Shown: piece after piece, positions 32,072-42,062 of the stretch
Layout: each line of letters opens with the position of its first letter
Numbering within the stretch: the first letter of the stretch is position 1
Assembly: GCA_016183655.1 (NCBI GenBank)
Contig: JACPEH010000012.1
Location: forward strand, 62,001-126,000
Reading direction: 5' to 3'
Length of the DNA stretch: 64,000 nucleotides
Source of the DNA: Rhodocyclales bacterium
GTDB lineage: Bacteria > Pseudomonadota > Gammaproteobacteria > Burkholderiales > Rhodocyclaceae
Translations under genes and position numbers: made by a program
Notes under the pieces: generated by a model
The model's input: only the letters and a program-made list of their open reading frames with translations
Database searches by the model: none
Told to the model about the DNA's origin: nothing

Positions 32072-32835
32072 TCCCGCCCCTCGAAGAACTTCAGGATGCG
32101 GCGGATGCGGCGCTTGTCGGCCACGGTCAGCCGCGCATGACCGGCGTAATCGAGATAGAAACGCAGGCGCTGCGTGCGCGACAGCTGATACTTCCCGATC
32201 TTGTCGAGACAGGCGAGGTCCTTGACGATGCGGTAGCGCAACATCGGGCCGCGCCAGAAAGCACCGCTCGGGCAATCGATCAGATAGACGGTCGGCAGCT
32301 CACCGTCATCGACCAGCAGATTTCGCCACTTCAGGTCGTTGTGCGCGAAACCGGCATCGTGCAGCCGCCGCGCGTGGTGCGCCACCTGCCGGCAGACTTC
32401 CGCCATCCAGCGCCGGTTGCGCAAGCGCTGATCGCCCTCGTTGGCCATGCTCCCGAGGTCGGCAGTGCGCGGAATTTCCTCGGTGACCAGCGCGCCGCGC
32501 GCAAAGCTGCCGCGCGTCCGCTCCAGTCCGTACGCGACCAGCGTCGCCGTCGGAATACCCCATTGCCGGAACAGCCGCAGGTTCTCCCATTCCTTGACCA
32601 CGCGCTGTGGCGCGATCAGGCCGCGCAGGCCGAACCAGCGGCGCACGGCGTTCTTGCCGTTGCCGACATAGCGCTTCACGTAGTAGCGCTTGCCGTCGGC
32701 AGCGACGCGCAGCACGCGCGACAGCGGGTCGCTGGCGATCGGCTCGCCGTCGACGGCAAAGGTCGACTCGAGCGTGCCGAACAGCCGCTCGACCGCGCCG
32801 CCGCGATAGTCCGCGTTGAACCACCAGCGCTTCAC
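32068..32835 (-). CDS. LPS kinase family protein (InaA-like)
   Basis: GTG start overlapping the waaP stop; GFAHNDLKWRNLLVDDGELPTVYLIDCPSG. Confidence 0.8.
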   Translation of the reverse strand: MKRWWFNADYRGGAVERLFGTLESTFAVDGEPIASDPLSRVLRVAADGKRYYVKRYVGNGKNAVRRWFGLRGLIAPQRVVKEWENLRLFRQWGIPTATLVAYGLERTRGSFARGALVTEEIPRTADLGSMANEGDQRLRNRRWMAEVCRQVAHHARRLHDAGFAHNDLKWRNLLVDDGELPTVYLIDCPSGAFWRGPMLRYRIVKDLACLDKIGKYQLSRTQRLRFYLDYAGHARLTVADKRRIRRILKFFEGRE

Positions 32836-33653
32836 AACGCGCCCCCGGCGAACTTCTTCACGAAGCGCCGCTGCAGGCGTGCCGCCTCGCGCTTGAGGTG
32901 CTCCAGCAGGCCGGCTTCGCCGCGCAGGACATCGCGCAGCGGCGCCGCAAAATAGGTGCGCAGGAAACGCAGGAAATCGCGCTGCGTCAGGCCGATGTCG
33001 AGCGCCGAGAAATAGAGCGCGGCCAGGTCCTTGTCGCGCCAGCGACGCGGCGTCTTCGTCCGGACCTGGGCACGGTGCAGGTCGATCAGCGACAGCTTGA
33101 AGTCGCCTGCCGCCGGCGCCGGGTCGAGGTGCAGCAGGAAATGGCAGAGATAGAAGTCGCGGTGATTGACGCCTCCCTGATGCATGCGGCGCGCCATCGT
33201 CGCCACGCGCCCGATCAGCGCGCGCTTCATGCGCGGCGCCGGCAGAGCGGTCTTCCAGTCGCGGCAGAAGTCTTCCAGGCTGATCGTCGGCGCCAGCTCC
33301 TCGGTGACGATGAACGAGTGCTGCGTCGCCGGATTGTCGCCGCGTGCGCCGTAGGCCACCGCACGCATGGTGTCGACGCCCAATTCCTCCAGTCGCCGGA
33401 TCGCCCGCCATTCGTTGCCGGCGCCGAGCACCGGCAGGCGCAGCGAGACGAGGTTCTTGACGATCTCGCCCCAGCCGACGCCGCGATGGATCTTGACGAA
33501 ATAGCCGCGGCCGGCGACCTCGGTGCGCAGCGTGCGGCGCGCTTCCAGCTCGCGATAGACCTTGCCCTGCAGCGCCTCGACGGCGACGAAGGGGTCCTGC
33601 CCGGACCACAGCGTGCGGAAGGGTTCATCGACGAACAATGTCGTGTCGCTCAC
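32832..33653 (-). CDS. waaP: LPS core heptose I kinase WaaP/RfaP
   Basis: GTG start; HQGGVNHRDFYLCHFLLHL and KLSLIDLHRAQVR, characteristic WaaP motifs; next to waaG. Confidence 0.92.
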   Translation of the reverse strand: MSDTTLFVDEPFRTLWSGQDPFVAVEALQGKVYRELEARRTLRTEVAGRGYFVKIHRGVGWGEIVKNLVSLRLPVLGAGNEWRAIRRLEELGVDTMRAVAYGARGDNPATQHSFIVTEELAPTISLEDFCRDWKTALPAPRMKRALIGRVATMARRMHQGGVNHRDFYLCHFLLHLDPAPAAGDFKLSLIDLHRAQVRTKTPRRWRDKDLAALYFSALDIGLTQRDFLRFLRTYFAAPLRDVLRGEAGLLEHLKREAARLQRRFVKKFAGGAL

Positions 33654-34771
33654 GCGCGTTCCTTCAGGATGACGTCGGCCGCAACCTCGGCGTTGTCGTA
33701 GATATCGGCGCGCGCCGCAAAGGCCAGTCCGTTCGCCTGCCACTGCCGGCGCGCCGCGTCGTCGGTCAGCATGCGTTCGAGCGCCGCATTCAGCGCCGGC
33801 TGCGCGAAAGGTTCCGCCAGCACGATGCCGGCGCCCGCCTCGTCAATGTAGTGGGCATAGCCGCAGACGGCGGTGGTCAGCACCGGCAGCCCGGCAACGA
33901 CCGCTTCGAGCAGCACGGTGCCGGTATTCTCGTTGTACGCCGGGTGGATCAACAGGTCGGCACCGAGCAGGAAGCGCGGGATGTCGTCGCGCCCCTGCAG
34001 GATGGCGATGCGTTCGGCGACCCCGAGCGATGCTGCCAGGCGCTGGAAGGCCGAGGGTTCGTCGGCACCGATCGCGATCAGCCGCGTGCGCCGGCGCAGC
34101 GCTTCCGGCAGCGCGACGAGCGCATTCAGGCTGCGGTCCAGCCCCTTGGTCTTGAAGCCGGAGCCGATCTGCACGAGCAGGAAATCGTCGTCCGCCAGCC
34201 CGAACTCGGCGCGGAACGCGGCGCGAATGTCGCCGGCGTTCGCCGGCGCCCGCCGGTCACGCGCGATGCCAGGCGGCAGCAGGTGGAAACGCCCGGCCGG
34301 CGTGCCGTAGTGCTTGACGAACAGCGGCTGCTGCAGCGACGAGATCATCAGGATCTCGGTGCGGCTCTCCGGCGCGAACACCGCCCGCTCGTAGCCGGCG
34401 AAATGCCGGTAGCGGCCCGACAGCCGGTAGAGCGGGTTGCGCAGCGTCTGTGCCTTGTCCTCGTAGCACGGGTCGGCGGCGAAATAGACGTCGAGTCCCG
34501 GCATCTTGTTGAAGCCGACGACGCGGTCGGCCGGCCGGCCGGCGAGATCGCGCGCCACCCAGTCGGTGAACTTCGCATAGCGCCGGGCATTGGTAATCGC
34601 GCGCACCGGTACGACCTGCACCGCGAAGCCCGCGGGAACGTCGCCGCGCCATTCCAGCGTGTAGACGCGGATCATGTGCCCGCGCCGCTGGCAGGCCAGC
34701 GCAATGCGCATGAAATCGCGCTGCAGGCCGCCGTGCGGAAAATATTTGTAGAGGCAGAACGCCAGCTGCAT
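33650..34771 (-). CDS. waaG: LPS core glucosyltransferase WaaG
   Basis: MQLAFCLYKYFPHGGLQRDFMRIA; LIHPAYNENTGTVLLEAVVAGLPVL. Confidence 0.93.
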   Translation of the reverse strand: MQLAFCLYKYFPHGGLQRDFMRIALACQRRGHMIRVYTLEWRGDVPAGFAVQVVPVRAITNARRYAKFTDWVARDLAGRPADRVVGFNKMPGLDVYFAADPCYEDKAQTLRNPLYRLSGRYRHFAGYERAVFAPESRTEILMISSLQQPLFVKHYGTPAGRFHLLPPGIARDRRAPANAGDIRAAFRAEFGLADDDFLLVQIGSGFKTKGLDRSLNALVALPEALRRRTRLIAIGADEPSAFQRLAASLGVAERIAILQGRDDIPRFLLGADLLIHPAYNENTGTVLLEAVVAGLPVLTTAVCGYAHYIDEAGAGIVLAEPFAQPALNAALERMLTDDAARRQWQANGLAFAARADIYDNAEVAADVILKERA

Positions 34772-35640
34772 CACGCGCTTCCGGCGACGGCTTCGGCCGG
34801 CGGCGCGTCGACGCCCTTCGGCCGCTTGTAGCGGTTGTAGCCCCACAGGTACTGTCCCGGGCAGGCGCGGATCAGCGTCTCGACCTCGCGGTTGATCGCC
34901 GCCGCGCGCGTCTCCAGGTCGCCTTCGAGCGGCGCCGTCGGCGCGCTGAAGTGGATGCGGTAGCCGGCGCCGCCGGGCAGGCGCTCGCCCCAGGTCAGCA
35001 GCACCGTCGCCCCGGTCTCGGAGAGGCGCGCTGCCAGCGTCATCGTGTACGCCGGACGGCCGAAGAACGGCAGCCAGCGCCCCTCGCCCATCTTCGGCGC
35101 CTGGTCCGGCAGCAGGCCGATCGCCTCGCCCTTCTTCAGCGCCTTCAACAGCCCGCGCACGCCGGAGAGGTCGGCCGGCGCCAGGTGCAGGCTGGCGCGT
35201 GCCCGCCCGCGTTCGATCATCTCCTGCAGCCAGGCTTGCCGCGGCGGCCGGTAGAGGACGGTGATCGGCGCCTGCGTCGCGAGGTACTGGGCGGTGATCT
35301 CGAAGCAGCCCAGATGCGGCGTCAGGAAGACGATGCCGCGGCCGGAAGCCCGCGCCGCATCGACCAGCTCCTGCCCGTCGACCTCGGCCACCATCGTCAC
35401 CGCCTCCTCCAGCGTCCTCAGCCAGATCCGCGGCAATTCCAGCGCCATCCGGCCGGCGGCGGCCACCGCCGGCCAGCGCCAGCGTGCGGCGTCCCGCTCG
35501 CCGAGCGCCTGCGCCATGTTCTCGCGCAGGTGGCGACGGTAGGTGGGCGAGCCGAGGTAGGCGGCGGCACCGGCAAGGGCGCCGAGCCGGTGGATCACCG
35601 ACAGCGGCAGCAGGGCAAGGAGGCGGAACAGGAGGCGCAT
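34771..35640 (-). CDS. LpxL/HtrB-family lipid A acyltransferase (second copy)
   Basis: FLTPHLGCFEITAQYLA (HX4E), GLLPDQAPKMGEGRWLPFFGRPAYT. Confidence 0.9.
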   Translation of the reverse strand: MRLLFRLLALLPLSVIHRLGALAGAAAYLGSPTYRRHLRENMAQALGERDAARWRWPAVAAAGRMALELPRIWLRTLEEAVTMVAEVDGQELVDAARASGRGIVFLTPHLGCFEITAQYLATQAPITVLYRPPRQAWLQEMIERGRARASLHLAPADLSGVRGLLKALKKGEAIGLLPDQAPKMGEGRWLPFFGRPAYTMTLAARLSETGATVLLTWGERLPGGAGYRIHFSAPTAPLEGDLETRAAAINREVETLIRACPGQYLWGYNRYKRPKGVDAPPAEAVAGSA

Positions 35641-35656
35641 CGGAGAGGGGGTGAAT

Positions 35657-35684
35657 TTGCCGCAAGGGCGAAAAAGTCTATAAT
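35657..35684 (+). promoter_or_regulatory. Putative metK promoter
   Basis: TTGCCG (35657-35662) - 16 bp - TATAAT (35679-35684). Confidence 0.7.
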
Positions 35685-35690
35685 TATCGT

Positions 35691-35826
35691 TCCGCCGAGT
35701 TAATAGGACAACTTGCAGGGCGGAGGGGGCAGGAAAGAAGCTCCGAAAATACTGCTAAAGCGTCGCCTGCCCGTGACCCGGGGCCGGTAACGCCGGCAAA
35801 ACAAGGGTCGTTCAGGAGCAGCCCCC
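35691..35826 (+). promoter_or_regulatory. Structured metK 5' leader, candidate translational riboswitch
   Basis: CCGCC/GGCGG, GGGCAGG/CCUGCCC, GACCC/GGGUC and GCCGG/CCGGC helices by eye; alternative pairings of GCUCC and GGGGGC with the SD (GGAGC) and GCCCCC next to GTG. Confidence 0.55.
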
Positions 35827-36993
35827 GTGGCAAACGAATTCCTCTTCACTTCCGAATCCGTCGGCGAAGGTCATCCCGACAAGGTCGCCGACCAGATCTC
35901 CGACGCCGTTCTCGACGCCATCCTCGCCGCCGACCCGAAGGGCCGCGTCGCCTGCGAGACGCTAGTGTCCACCGGCCTCGTCGTCATGTCCGGCGAAATC
36001 ACCACCTCGGCGCACATCAACTACCGCGAGATCGCCCAGGAAGCGGTGCGCCGCATCGGCTACACCGACTCCGACATCGGTTTCGACTACAAGAGCTGCG
36101 CGATCCTGACGGCGATCAACCGCCAGTCGCCGGACATCGCCCAGGGCGTGAACGAAGGCGAAGGCCTTGACCTCGACCAGGGCGCCGGCGACCAGGGCCT
36201 GATGTTCGGCTACGCCTGCCGCGAGACCGACGCGCTGATGCCCTTCCCGATCCACTACGCGCACCGCATCATGCAGCGCCAGGCCGAAGTCCGCCGCGAC
36301 GGCCGCCTGCCGTGGCTGCGCCCGGACGCGAAGAGCCAGCTGACGGTGAAGTACATCGACGGCAAGCCGGTGGCGATCGACACCGTCGTCGTGTCGACGC
36401 AGCACAGCCCGGAGGTTTCGCACGACCATCTCGCCGAGGCGGTGATCGAGGAGATCATCAAGCCGGTGCTGCCGAAGGACATGCTCACCGAACACACGCG
36501 CTTCCTGATCAACCCGACCGGCCGCTTCGTCGTCGGCGGCCCGCACGGCGACTGCGGCCTGACCGGCCGCAAGATCATCGTCGACACCTACGGCGGAGCC
36601 GCGCACCACGGCGGCGGCGCCTTCTCCGGCAAGGACCCGTCCAAGGTCGACCGCTCGGCCGCCTACGCCGCCCGCTACGTCGCCAAGAACGTCGTCGCCG
36701 CCGGCCTGGCCGACCGCTGCGAAGTGCAGGTCGCCTACGCCATCGGCGTCGCCAAGCCGGTGTCGCTGATGGTCAATACCTTCGGCACCGGCAAGATCGC
36801 CGACGAGCGCATCGTCGCGCTGATCGGCAAGCATTTCGACCTGCGCCCGAAGGGCATCATCCAGTCGCTCGACCTGCTCCGCCCGATCTACTCGAAGACC
36901 GCCGCCTACGGCCACTTCGGCCGCGACGAGCCGGAATTCACCTGGGAGCGCACCGACAAGGCCGCCGCGCTGAAGGCCGACGCCGGGCTGTAA
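35827..36993 (+). CDS. metK: S-adenosylmethionine synthetase
   Basis: [27 protein letters not shown] start; [12 protein letters not shown]. Confidence 0.99.
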   Translation: MANEFLFTSESVGEGHPDKVADQISDAVLDAILAADPKGRVACETLVSTGLVVMSGEITTSAHINYREIAQEAVRRIGYTDSDIGFDYKSCAILTAINRQSPDIAQGVNEGEGLDLDQGAGDQGLMFGYACRETDALMPFPIHYAHRIMQRQAEVRRDGRLPWLRPDAKSQLTVKYIDGKPVAIDTVVVSTQHSPEVSHDHLAEAVIEEIIKPVLPKDMLTEHTRFLINPTGRFVVGGPHGDCGLTGRKIIVDTYGGAAHHGGGAFSGKDPSKVDRSAAYAARYVAKNVVAAGLADRCEVQVAYAIGVAKPVSLMVNTFGTGKIADERIVALIGKHFDLRPKGIIQSLDLLRPIYSKTAAYGHFGRDEPEFTWERTDKAAALKADAGL

Positions 36994-37032
36994 ACCGCCA
37001 CAAGCCGGTCACGTTCCGGCCACGTTGCAGAC

Positions 37033-37058
37033 ACAAAGGGAGCCTCGGCTCCCTTTGT
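37033..37058 (+). terminator. Rho-independent terminator after metK
   Basis: ACAAAGGGAGC-CTCG-GCTCCCTTTGT, 11-bp perfect stem then ATTTTC. Confidence 0.8.
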
Positions 37059-37094
37059 ATTTTCAGGGATTTACGGGCGGGGCATAATGGCCCC

Positions 37095-38333
37095 ATGCTC
37101 AAGAAAATCAGCGTCGACCAACTGACCCTCGGCATGCACCTGCACGAGTTCTGCGGCTCGTGGATGGAGCATCCGTTCTGGCGGACAAGGTTTGTCATCA
37201 GGGATGCGGCGGATATCGCGGCGATCCGCGCCAGCAGCATCCGCGAGGTGTGGATCGACGTCGCCAAGGGCCTCGACGCCACCACCGGCGTCTCGCGCGA
37301 AGCGAGCGAGGCCGAGGTCGAGCGCGAACTGCAGGCAGCCGCTGCCGCCGCCGCACCGGCCGTGCAGCAGAAGGCGACGATGCGCGAAGAGGCCGCACGC
37401 GCCGCGCGCATCTGCGCCAAGTCGAAGCAGGCCGTTGTCTCGATGTTCCAGGAGGCGCGCATGGGCAACGCGGTCAGCGCCGAAGACTGCGCGCCGCTGG
37501 TCGAGGAAATCTCCAATTCGGTGGCGCGCAACCCCGGCGCGCTGATCAGCCTAGCCCGGCTGAAGACCGCCGACGACTACACCTACATGCACTCGGTCGC
37601 CGTCTGCGCATTGATGATCGCGCTGGCGCGCCAGCTCGGCCTCGACGAGCAGCAGACGCGGCAGGCCGGGCTGGCCGGACTGCTGCACGACCTGGGCAAG
37701 GCGATGATCCCGGGCGAGGTGCTGAACAAGCCGGGCAAGCTCACCGACGAGGAATTCGCCATCGTCAAGAAGCATCCGGAGCTCGGCCATGCGGCGCTGC
37801 TACTGGGCAGCGGCGTCCCCGAGGCGGTGCTCGACGTCTGCCTGCATCACCACGAGAAGACCGACGGCAGCGGCTACCCGAAAGGCCTGAAAGCCGACCA
37901 GATCAGCCGCTTCGCCAAGATGGGCGCGGTCTGCGACGTCTATGACGCGATCACCTCGAACCGTCCGTACAAGGCCGGCTGGGACCCGGCCGAGTCGCTG
38001 CGCAAGATGGCCGAATGGACCAAGGGGCACTTCGACGAGACCATCTTCCAGGCCTTCGTGAAGAGCGTCGGCATCTACCCGACCGGCTCGCTGGTCCGCC
38101 TCGAATCCGGACGCCTCGGCGTCGTCACCGAACAATCCGGAAAGTCTCTGCTGGCGCCGAAGGTCAAGGTCTTCTTCTCGACCAAGGCGAACGCCCGCAT
38201 CCGCCCGGAAGAGATCGACCTCTCCCGCCCCGGCGTCCAGGACAAGATCGCCGGCCGCGAAGACCCGGCCAAATGGAACATCCCCGACCTCGACGAACTG
38301 TGGGCTGGGAGCGCCATCGCCGAGATGCGCTGA
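37095..38333 (+). CDS. HD-GYP domain protein (DUF3391 N-terminus), putative c-di-GMP phosphodiesterase
   Basis: LLHDLGKAMIP and HHEKTDGSGYPKGLKADQIS; start ATG 37095. Confidence 0.93.
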   Translation: MLKKISVDQLTLGMHLHEFCGSWMEHPFWRTRFVIRDAADIAAIRASSIREVWIDVAKGLDATTGVSREASEAEVERELQAAAAAAAPAVQQKATMREEAARAARICAKSKQAVVSMFQEARMGNAVSAEDCAPLVEEISNSVARNPGALISLARLKTADDYTYMHSVAVCALMIALARQLGLDEQQTRQAGLAGLLHDLGKAMIPGEVLNKPGKLTDEEFAIVKKHPELGHAALLLGSGVPEAVLDVCLHHHEKTDGSGYPKGLKADQISRFAKMGAVCDVYDAITSNRPYKAGWDPAESLRKMAEWTKGHFDETIFQAFVKSVGIYPTGSLVRLESGRLGVVTEQSGKSLLAPKVKVFFSTKANARIRPEEIDLSRPGVQDKIAGREDPAKWNIPDLDELWAGSAIAEMR

Positions 38334-38459
38334 CCCGCCTCGTTCGGGGCTCGCTGCCCGCGGCAAGGCCAACGGACAGGCTCCCGGCCATCGCGCTTTG
38401 CCGCACTTTGCTTTTCCCCGCCGCCGTCTATGCTGAAGCTTCGGCATGGAGGGTCCGCC

Positions 38460-38864
38460 ATGGACACCGTTGTTTCCTTACGCACGCTGGGATTCCGCCG
38501 CTGGTACGAACGCACGCTGATCGAAGCGCACCTGTGGCTGATTACCTGCTTCCTGGCCATGGTGCTCGCCCTGGCGCTGTTCGAAACGCACAATGAGACG
38601 CTGGTCCAGGCGCAGCGACTGCCACTGATTGTCGGCGCGGCATTCAGTGCAATCGGTGCATGGAAGTCCTACCGACGCTACTTCCGGACCCTCCGCTGCG
38701 CCGAGGCCGTCGGCCAGGCAGCCACCTGCCCGCACTGCGGCGCCTACGGGCGCTTCGACATCGTCACGCCCTGTACCGACGAGACGGCCGACGAAACCCG
38801 GGCCATCGCCTGCTGCAACAAGTGCCGCGGCAACTGGCGACTGAGCCTGCAAAATCACGTATAA
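38460..38864 (+). CDS. Membrane protein with C-terminal zinc-ribbon-like cysteines
   Basis: TM segments plus CPHCGAYGRF...CCNKCRGNW. Confidence 0.6.
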   Translation: MDTVVSLRTLGFRRWYERTLIEAHLWLITCFLAMVLALALFETHNETLVQAQRLPLIVGAAFSAIGAWKSYRRYFRTLRCAEAVGQAATCPHCGAYGRFDIVTPCTDETADETRAIACCNKCRGNWRLSLQNHV

Positions 38865-38872
38865 TCCGCGGC

Positions 38873-38990
38873 TTATCCGAGGAGCGCTGCAGGGGTTGGA
38901 CAACCGGTCCCCCCCAGGCTCGGTTCAAAACGGCGCTCACTGACCAACCCTGCCGGGCGCAGGGGGCGAAGTGAGCCGCACCACCAGCGT
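38873..38990 (+). promoter_or_regulatory. S-adenosylhomocysteine (SAH) riboswitch
   Basis: TATAAT at 38860-38865 then CCGAGGAGCGCTGC...CCAGGCTCGG...AACGGCGCTCAC; CCGAG/CTCGG and GAGCGC/GCGCTC helices; immediately upstream of ahcY. Confidence 0.88.
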
Positions 38991-39030
38991 CACGCCTCCC
39001 TCCCCGGCCACAGTTCATAAGGAGCTTACT

Positions 39031-40431
<1,401 letters not shown>

Positions 40432-40458
40432 GCGGCCCACCGGACGAAAGGATAGGCC

Positions 40459-40809
40459 ATGCGCTTGCTGCTTCTCTGGCTGTTGCACGCGGCGGCACTG
40501 CTGGCCGTGGCCTACCTGCTGCCCGGCATCCACGTCGACTCGTTCGCCTCGGCATTGATCGCGGCCCTGCTCCTCGGCCTGGTCAATGCCGTTCTCCGCC
40601 CGCTGCTGGTGCTGCTGACGCTGCCGGTGACGCTGCTGACGCTCGGCTTCTTCATCCTCGTCATCAACGGCCTGCTGTTCTGGTTCGTCGGCTCGATCCT
40701 CTCGGGCTTCCGCGTCGACAGCTTCTGGGTCGCCTTCTTCGGCGCCATCGCCTACAGCGTCATCGCCTGGATCCTGAGCTCGCTGCTGGCCAGCGCCGGC
40801 AACAAATGA
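40459..40809 (+). CDS. Phage-holin-family (4TM) membrane protein
   Basis: Four hydrophobic segments; ALIAALLLGLVNAVLRPLLVLLTLPVTLLTLGFF motif of this family; between ahcY and metF. Confidence 0.85.
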   Translation: MRLLLLWLLHAAALLAVAYLLPGIHVDSFASALIAALLLGLVNAVLRPLLVLLTLPVTLLTLGFFILVINGLLFWFVGSILSGFRVDSFWVAFFGAIAYSVIAWILSSLLASAGNK

Positions 40810-40829
40810 CTGTCCCCACTGGAATTCGC

Positions 40830-41663
40830 ATGAACCAAGTCGAAATCTCCATCGAATTTTTCCCGCCGCAGACGCCGGAAGGCATCGACAAGCTGCGCGT
40901 CACGCGCGCCAAACTGGCGGCGCTGCAGCCCGCGTTCTTCTCGGTCACCTACGGCGCCGGCGGCTCGACCCGCGAGCGCACCTTCGCCATCGTCCGCGAG
41001 ATCGCCGGCGAAGGCCTCTCCGCCGCGCCGCACCTGTCGTGCATCGGCTCGACGCGGGAAAGCATCCGCGCCATCCTCGACGAATACAAGGGCGCCGACA
41101 TCCGCCGCATCGTCGCGCTGCGCGGCGACCTGCCGTCGGGCATGGCCGACGCCGGCGAGTTCCGCTACGCCAACGAGCTGGTCGAATTCATCCGCGCCGA
41201 GACCGGCGACCTGTTCAGCATCGAAGTCGCCGCCTACCCCGAATGGCACCCGCAGGCGCGCTCGCCGGAAGACGACCTGGCCGCCTTCGTGAAGAAAGTG
41301 CAGGCCGGCGCCAACTCGGCGATCACCCAGTATTTCTACAACGCCGACGCCTACTTCCACTTCGTCGACGCGGTGCGCGCGCGCGGCGTCGACATCCCGA
41401 TCGTCCCCGGCATCATGCCGATCGCCGGCTTCTCCAAGCTGGCGCGCTTCTCGGACGCCTGCGGCGCCGAGATCCCGCGCTGGATGCGCAAGAAGTTCGA
41501 GGGCTTCGGCGACGACGCCGAGTCGATCCGCGCCTTCGGCCTCGACGTCGTCACCGAGCTGTGCGCGAAGCTGCTCAAGGGCGGCGCCCCCGGCCTGCAC
41601 TTCTATTGCATGAACCAGGCGGCGCTGACCACCGAGATCTGCAAGCGGCTGCAGATCGCCTGA
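40830..41663 (+). CDS. metF: Methylenetetrahydrofolate reductase
   Basis: ISIEFFPPQTPEG, SVTYGAGGSTRERT, ITQYFYNADAYFHFVD. Confidence 0.97.
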   Translation: MNQVEISIEFFPPQTPEGIDKLRVTRAKLAALQPAFFSVTYGAGGSTRERTFAIVREIAGEGLSAAPHLSCIGSTRESIRAILDEYKGADIRRIVALRGDLPSGMADAGEFRYANELVEFIRAETGDLFSIEVAAYPEWHPQARSPEDDLAAFVKKVQAGANSAITQYFYNADAYFHFVDAVRARGVDIPIVPGIMPIAGFSKLARFSDACGAEIPRWMRKKFEGFGDDAESIRAFGLDVVTELCAKLLKGGAPGLHFYCMNQAALTTEICKRLQIA

Positions 41664-41666
41664 AGC

Positions 41667-42062
41667 ATGCCCCGTCCCGTCCCCGAACTGGTCATCCACG
41701 CCAGCGAGCTATTCGCCCCGCTCGGCCACATCCGCAGCAAGGCCATGTTCGGCGGCTGGGGCTTCTACTGCGACGAGCTGTTCTTCGCCATCGTCGTCGA
41801 CGAGACGCTGTACCTGAAGGCCGACGCCGACTCCGCCGGACGCTTCCGCGCGGCCGGCGGCGAACCGTTCCGCTATGCGAAGAAGGACGGCCGGATGGAG
41901 ACGATGAACTACTGGACGGTGCCGGAAGAGGCGATGGAAACGCCGGCCGGAATGCGGCCGTGGGCGCAGGAAGCGCTGGCCGCGGCGGTACGCGCCCGCA
42001 AGCCGGCGAAGCCCCCGAAGTCCCCGAAGATCCTTCAACCCCGACAGAAAGCCAAGCCGTGA
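41667..42062 (+). CDS. TfoX/Sxy N-terminal domain protein
   Basis: IRSKAMFGGWGFYCDELFFAIVVDETLYLKAD. Confidence 0.85.
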   Translation: MPRPVPELVIHASELFAPLGHIRSKAMFGGWGFYCDELFFAIVVDETLYLKADADSAGRFRAAGGEPFRYAKKDGRMETMNYWTVPEEAMETPAGMRPWAQEALAAAVRARKPAKPPKSPKILQPRQKAKP

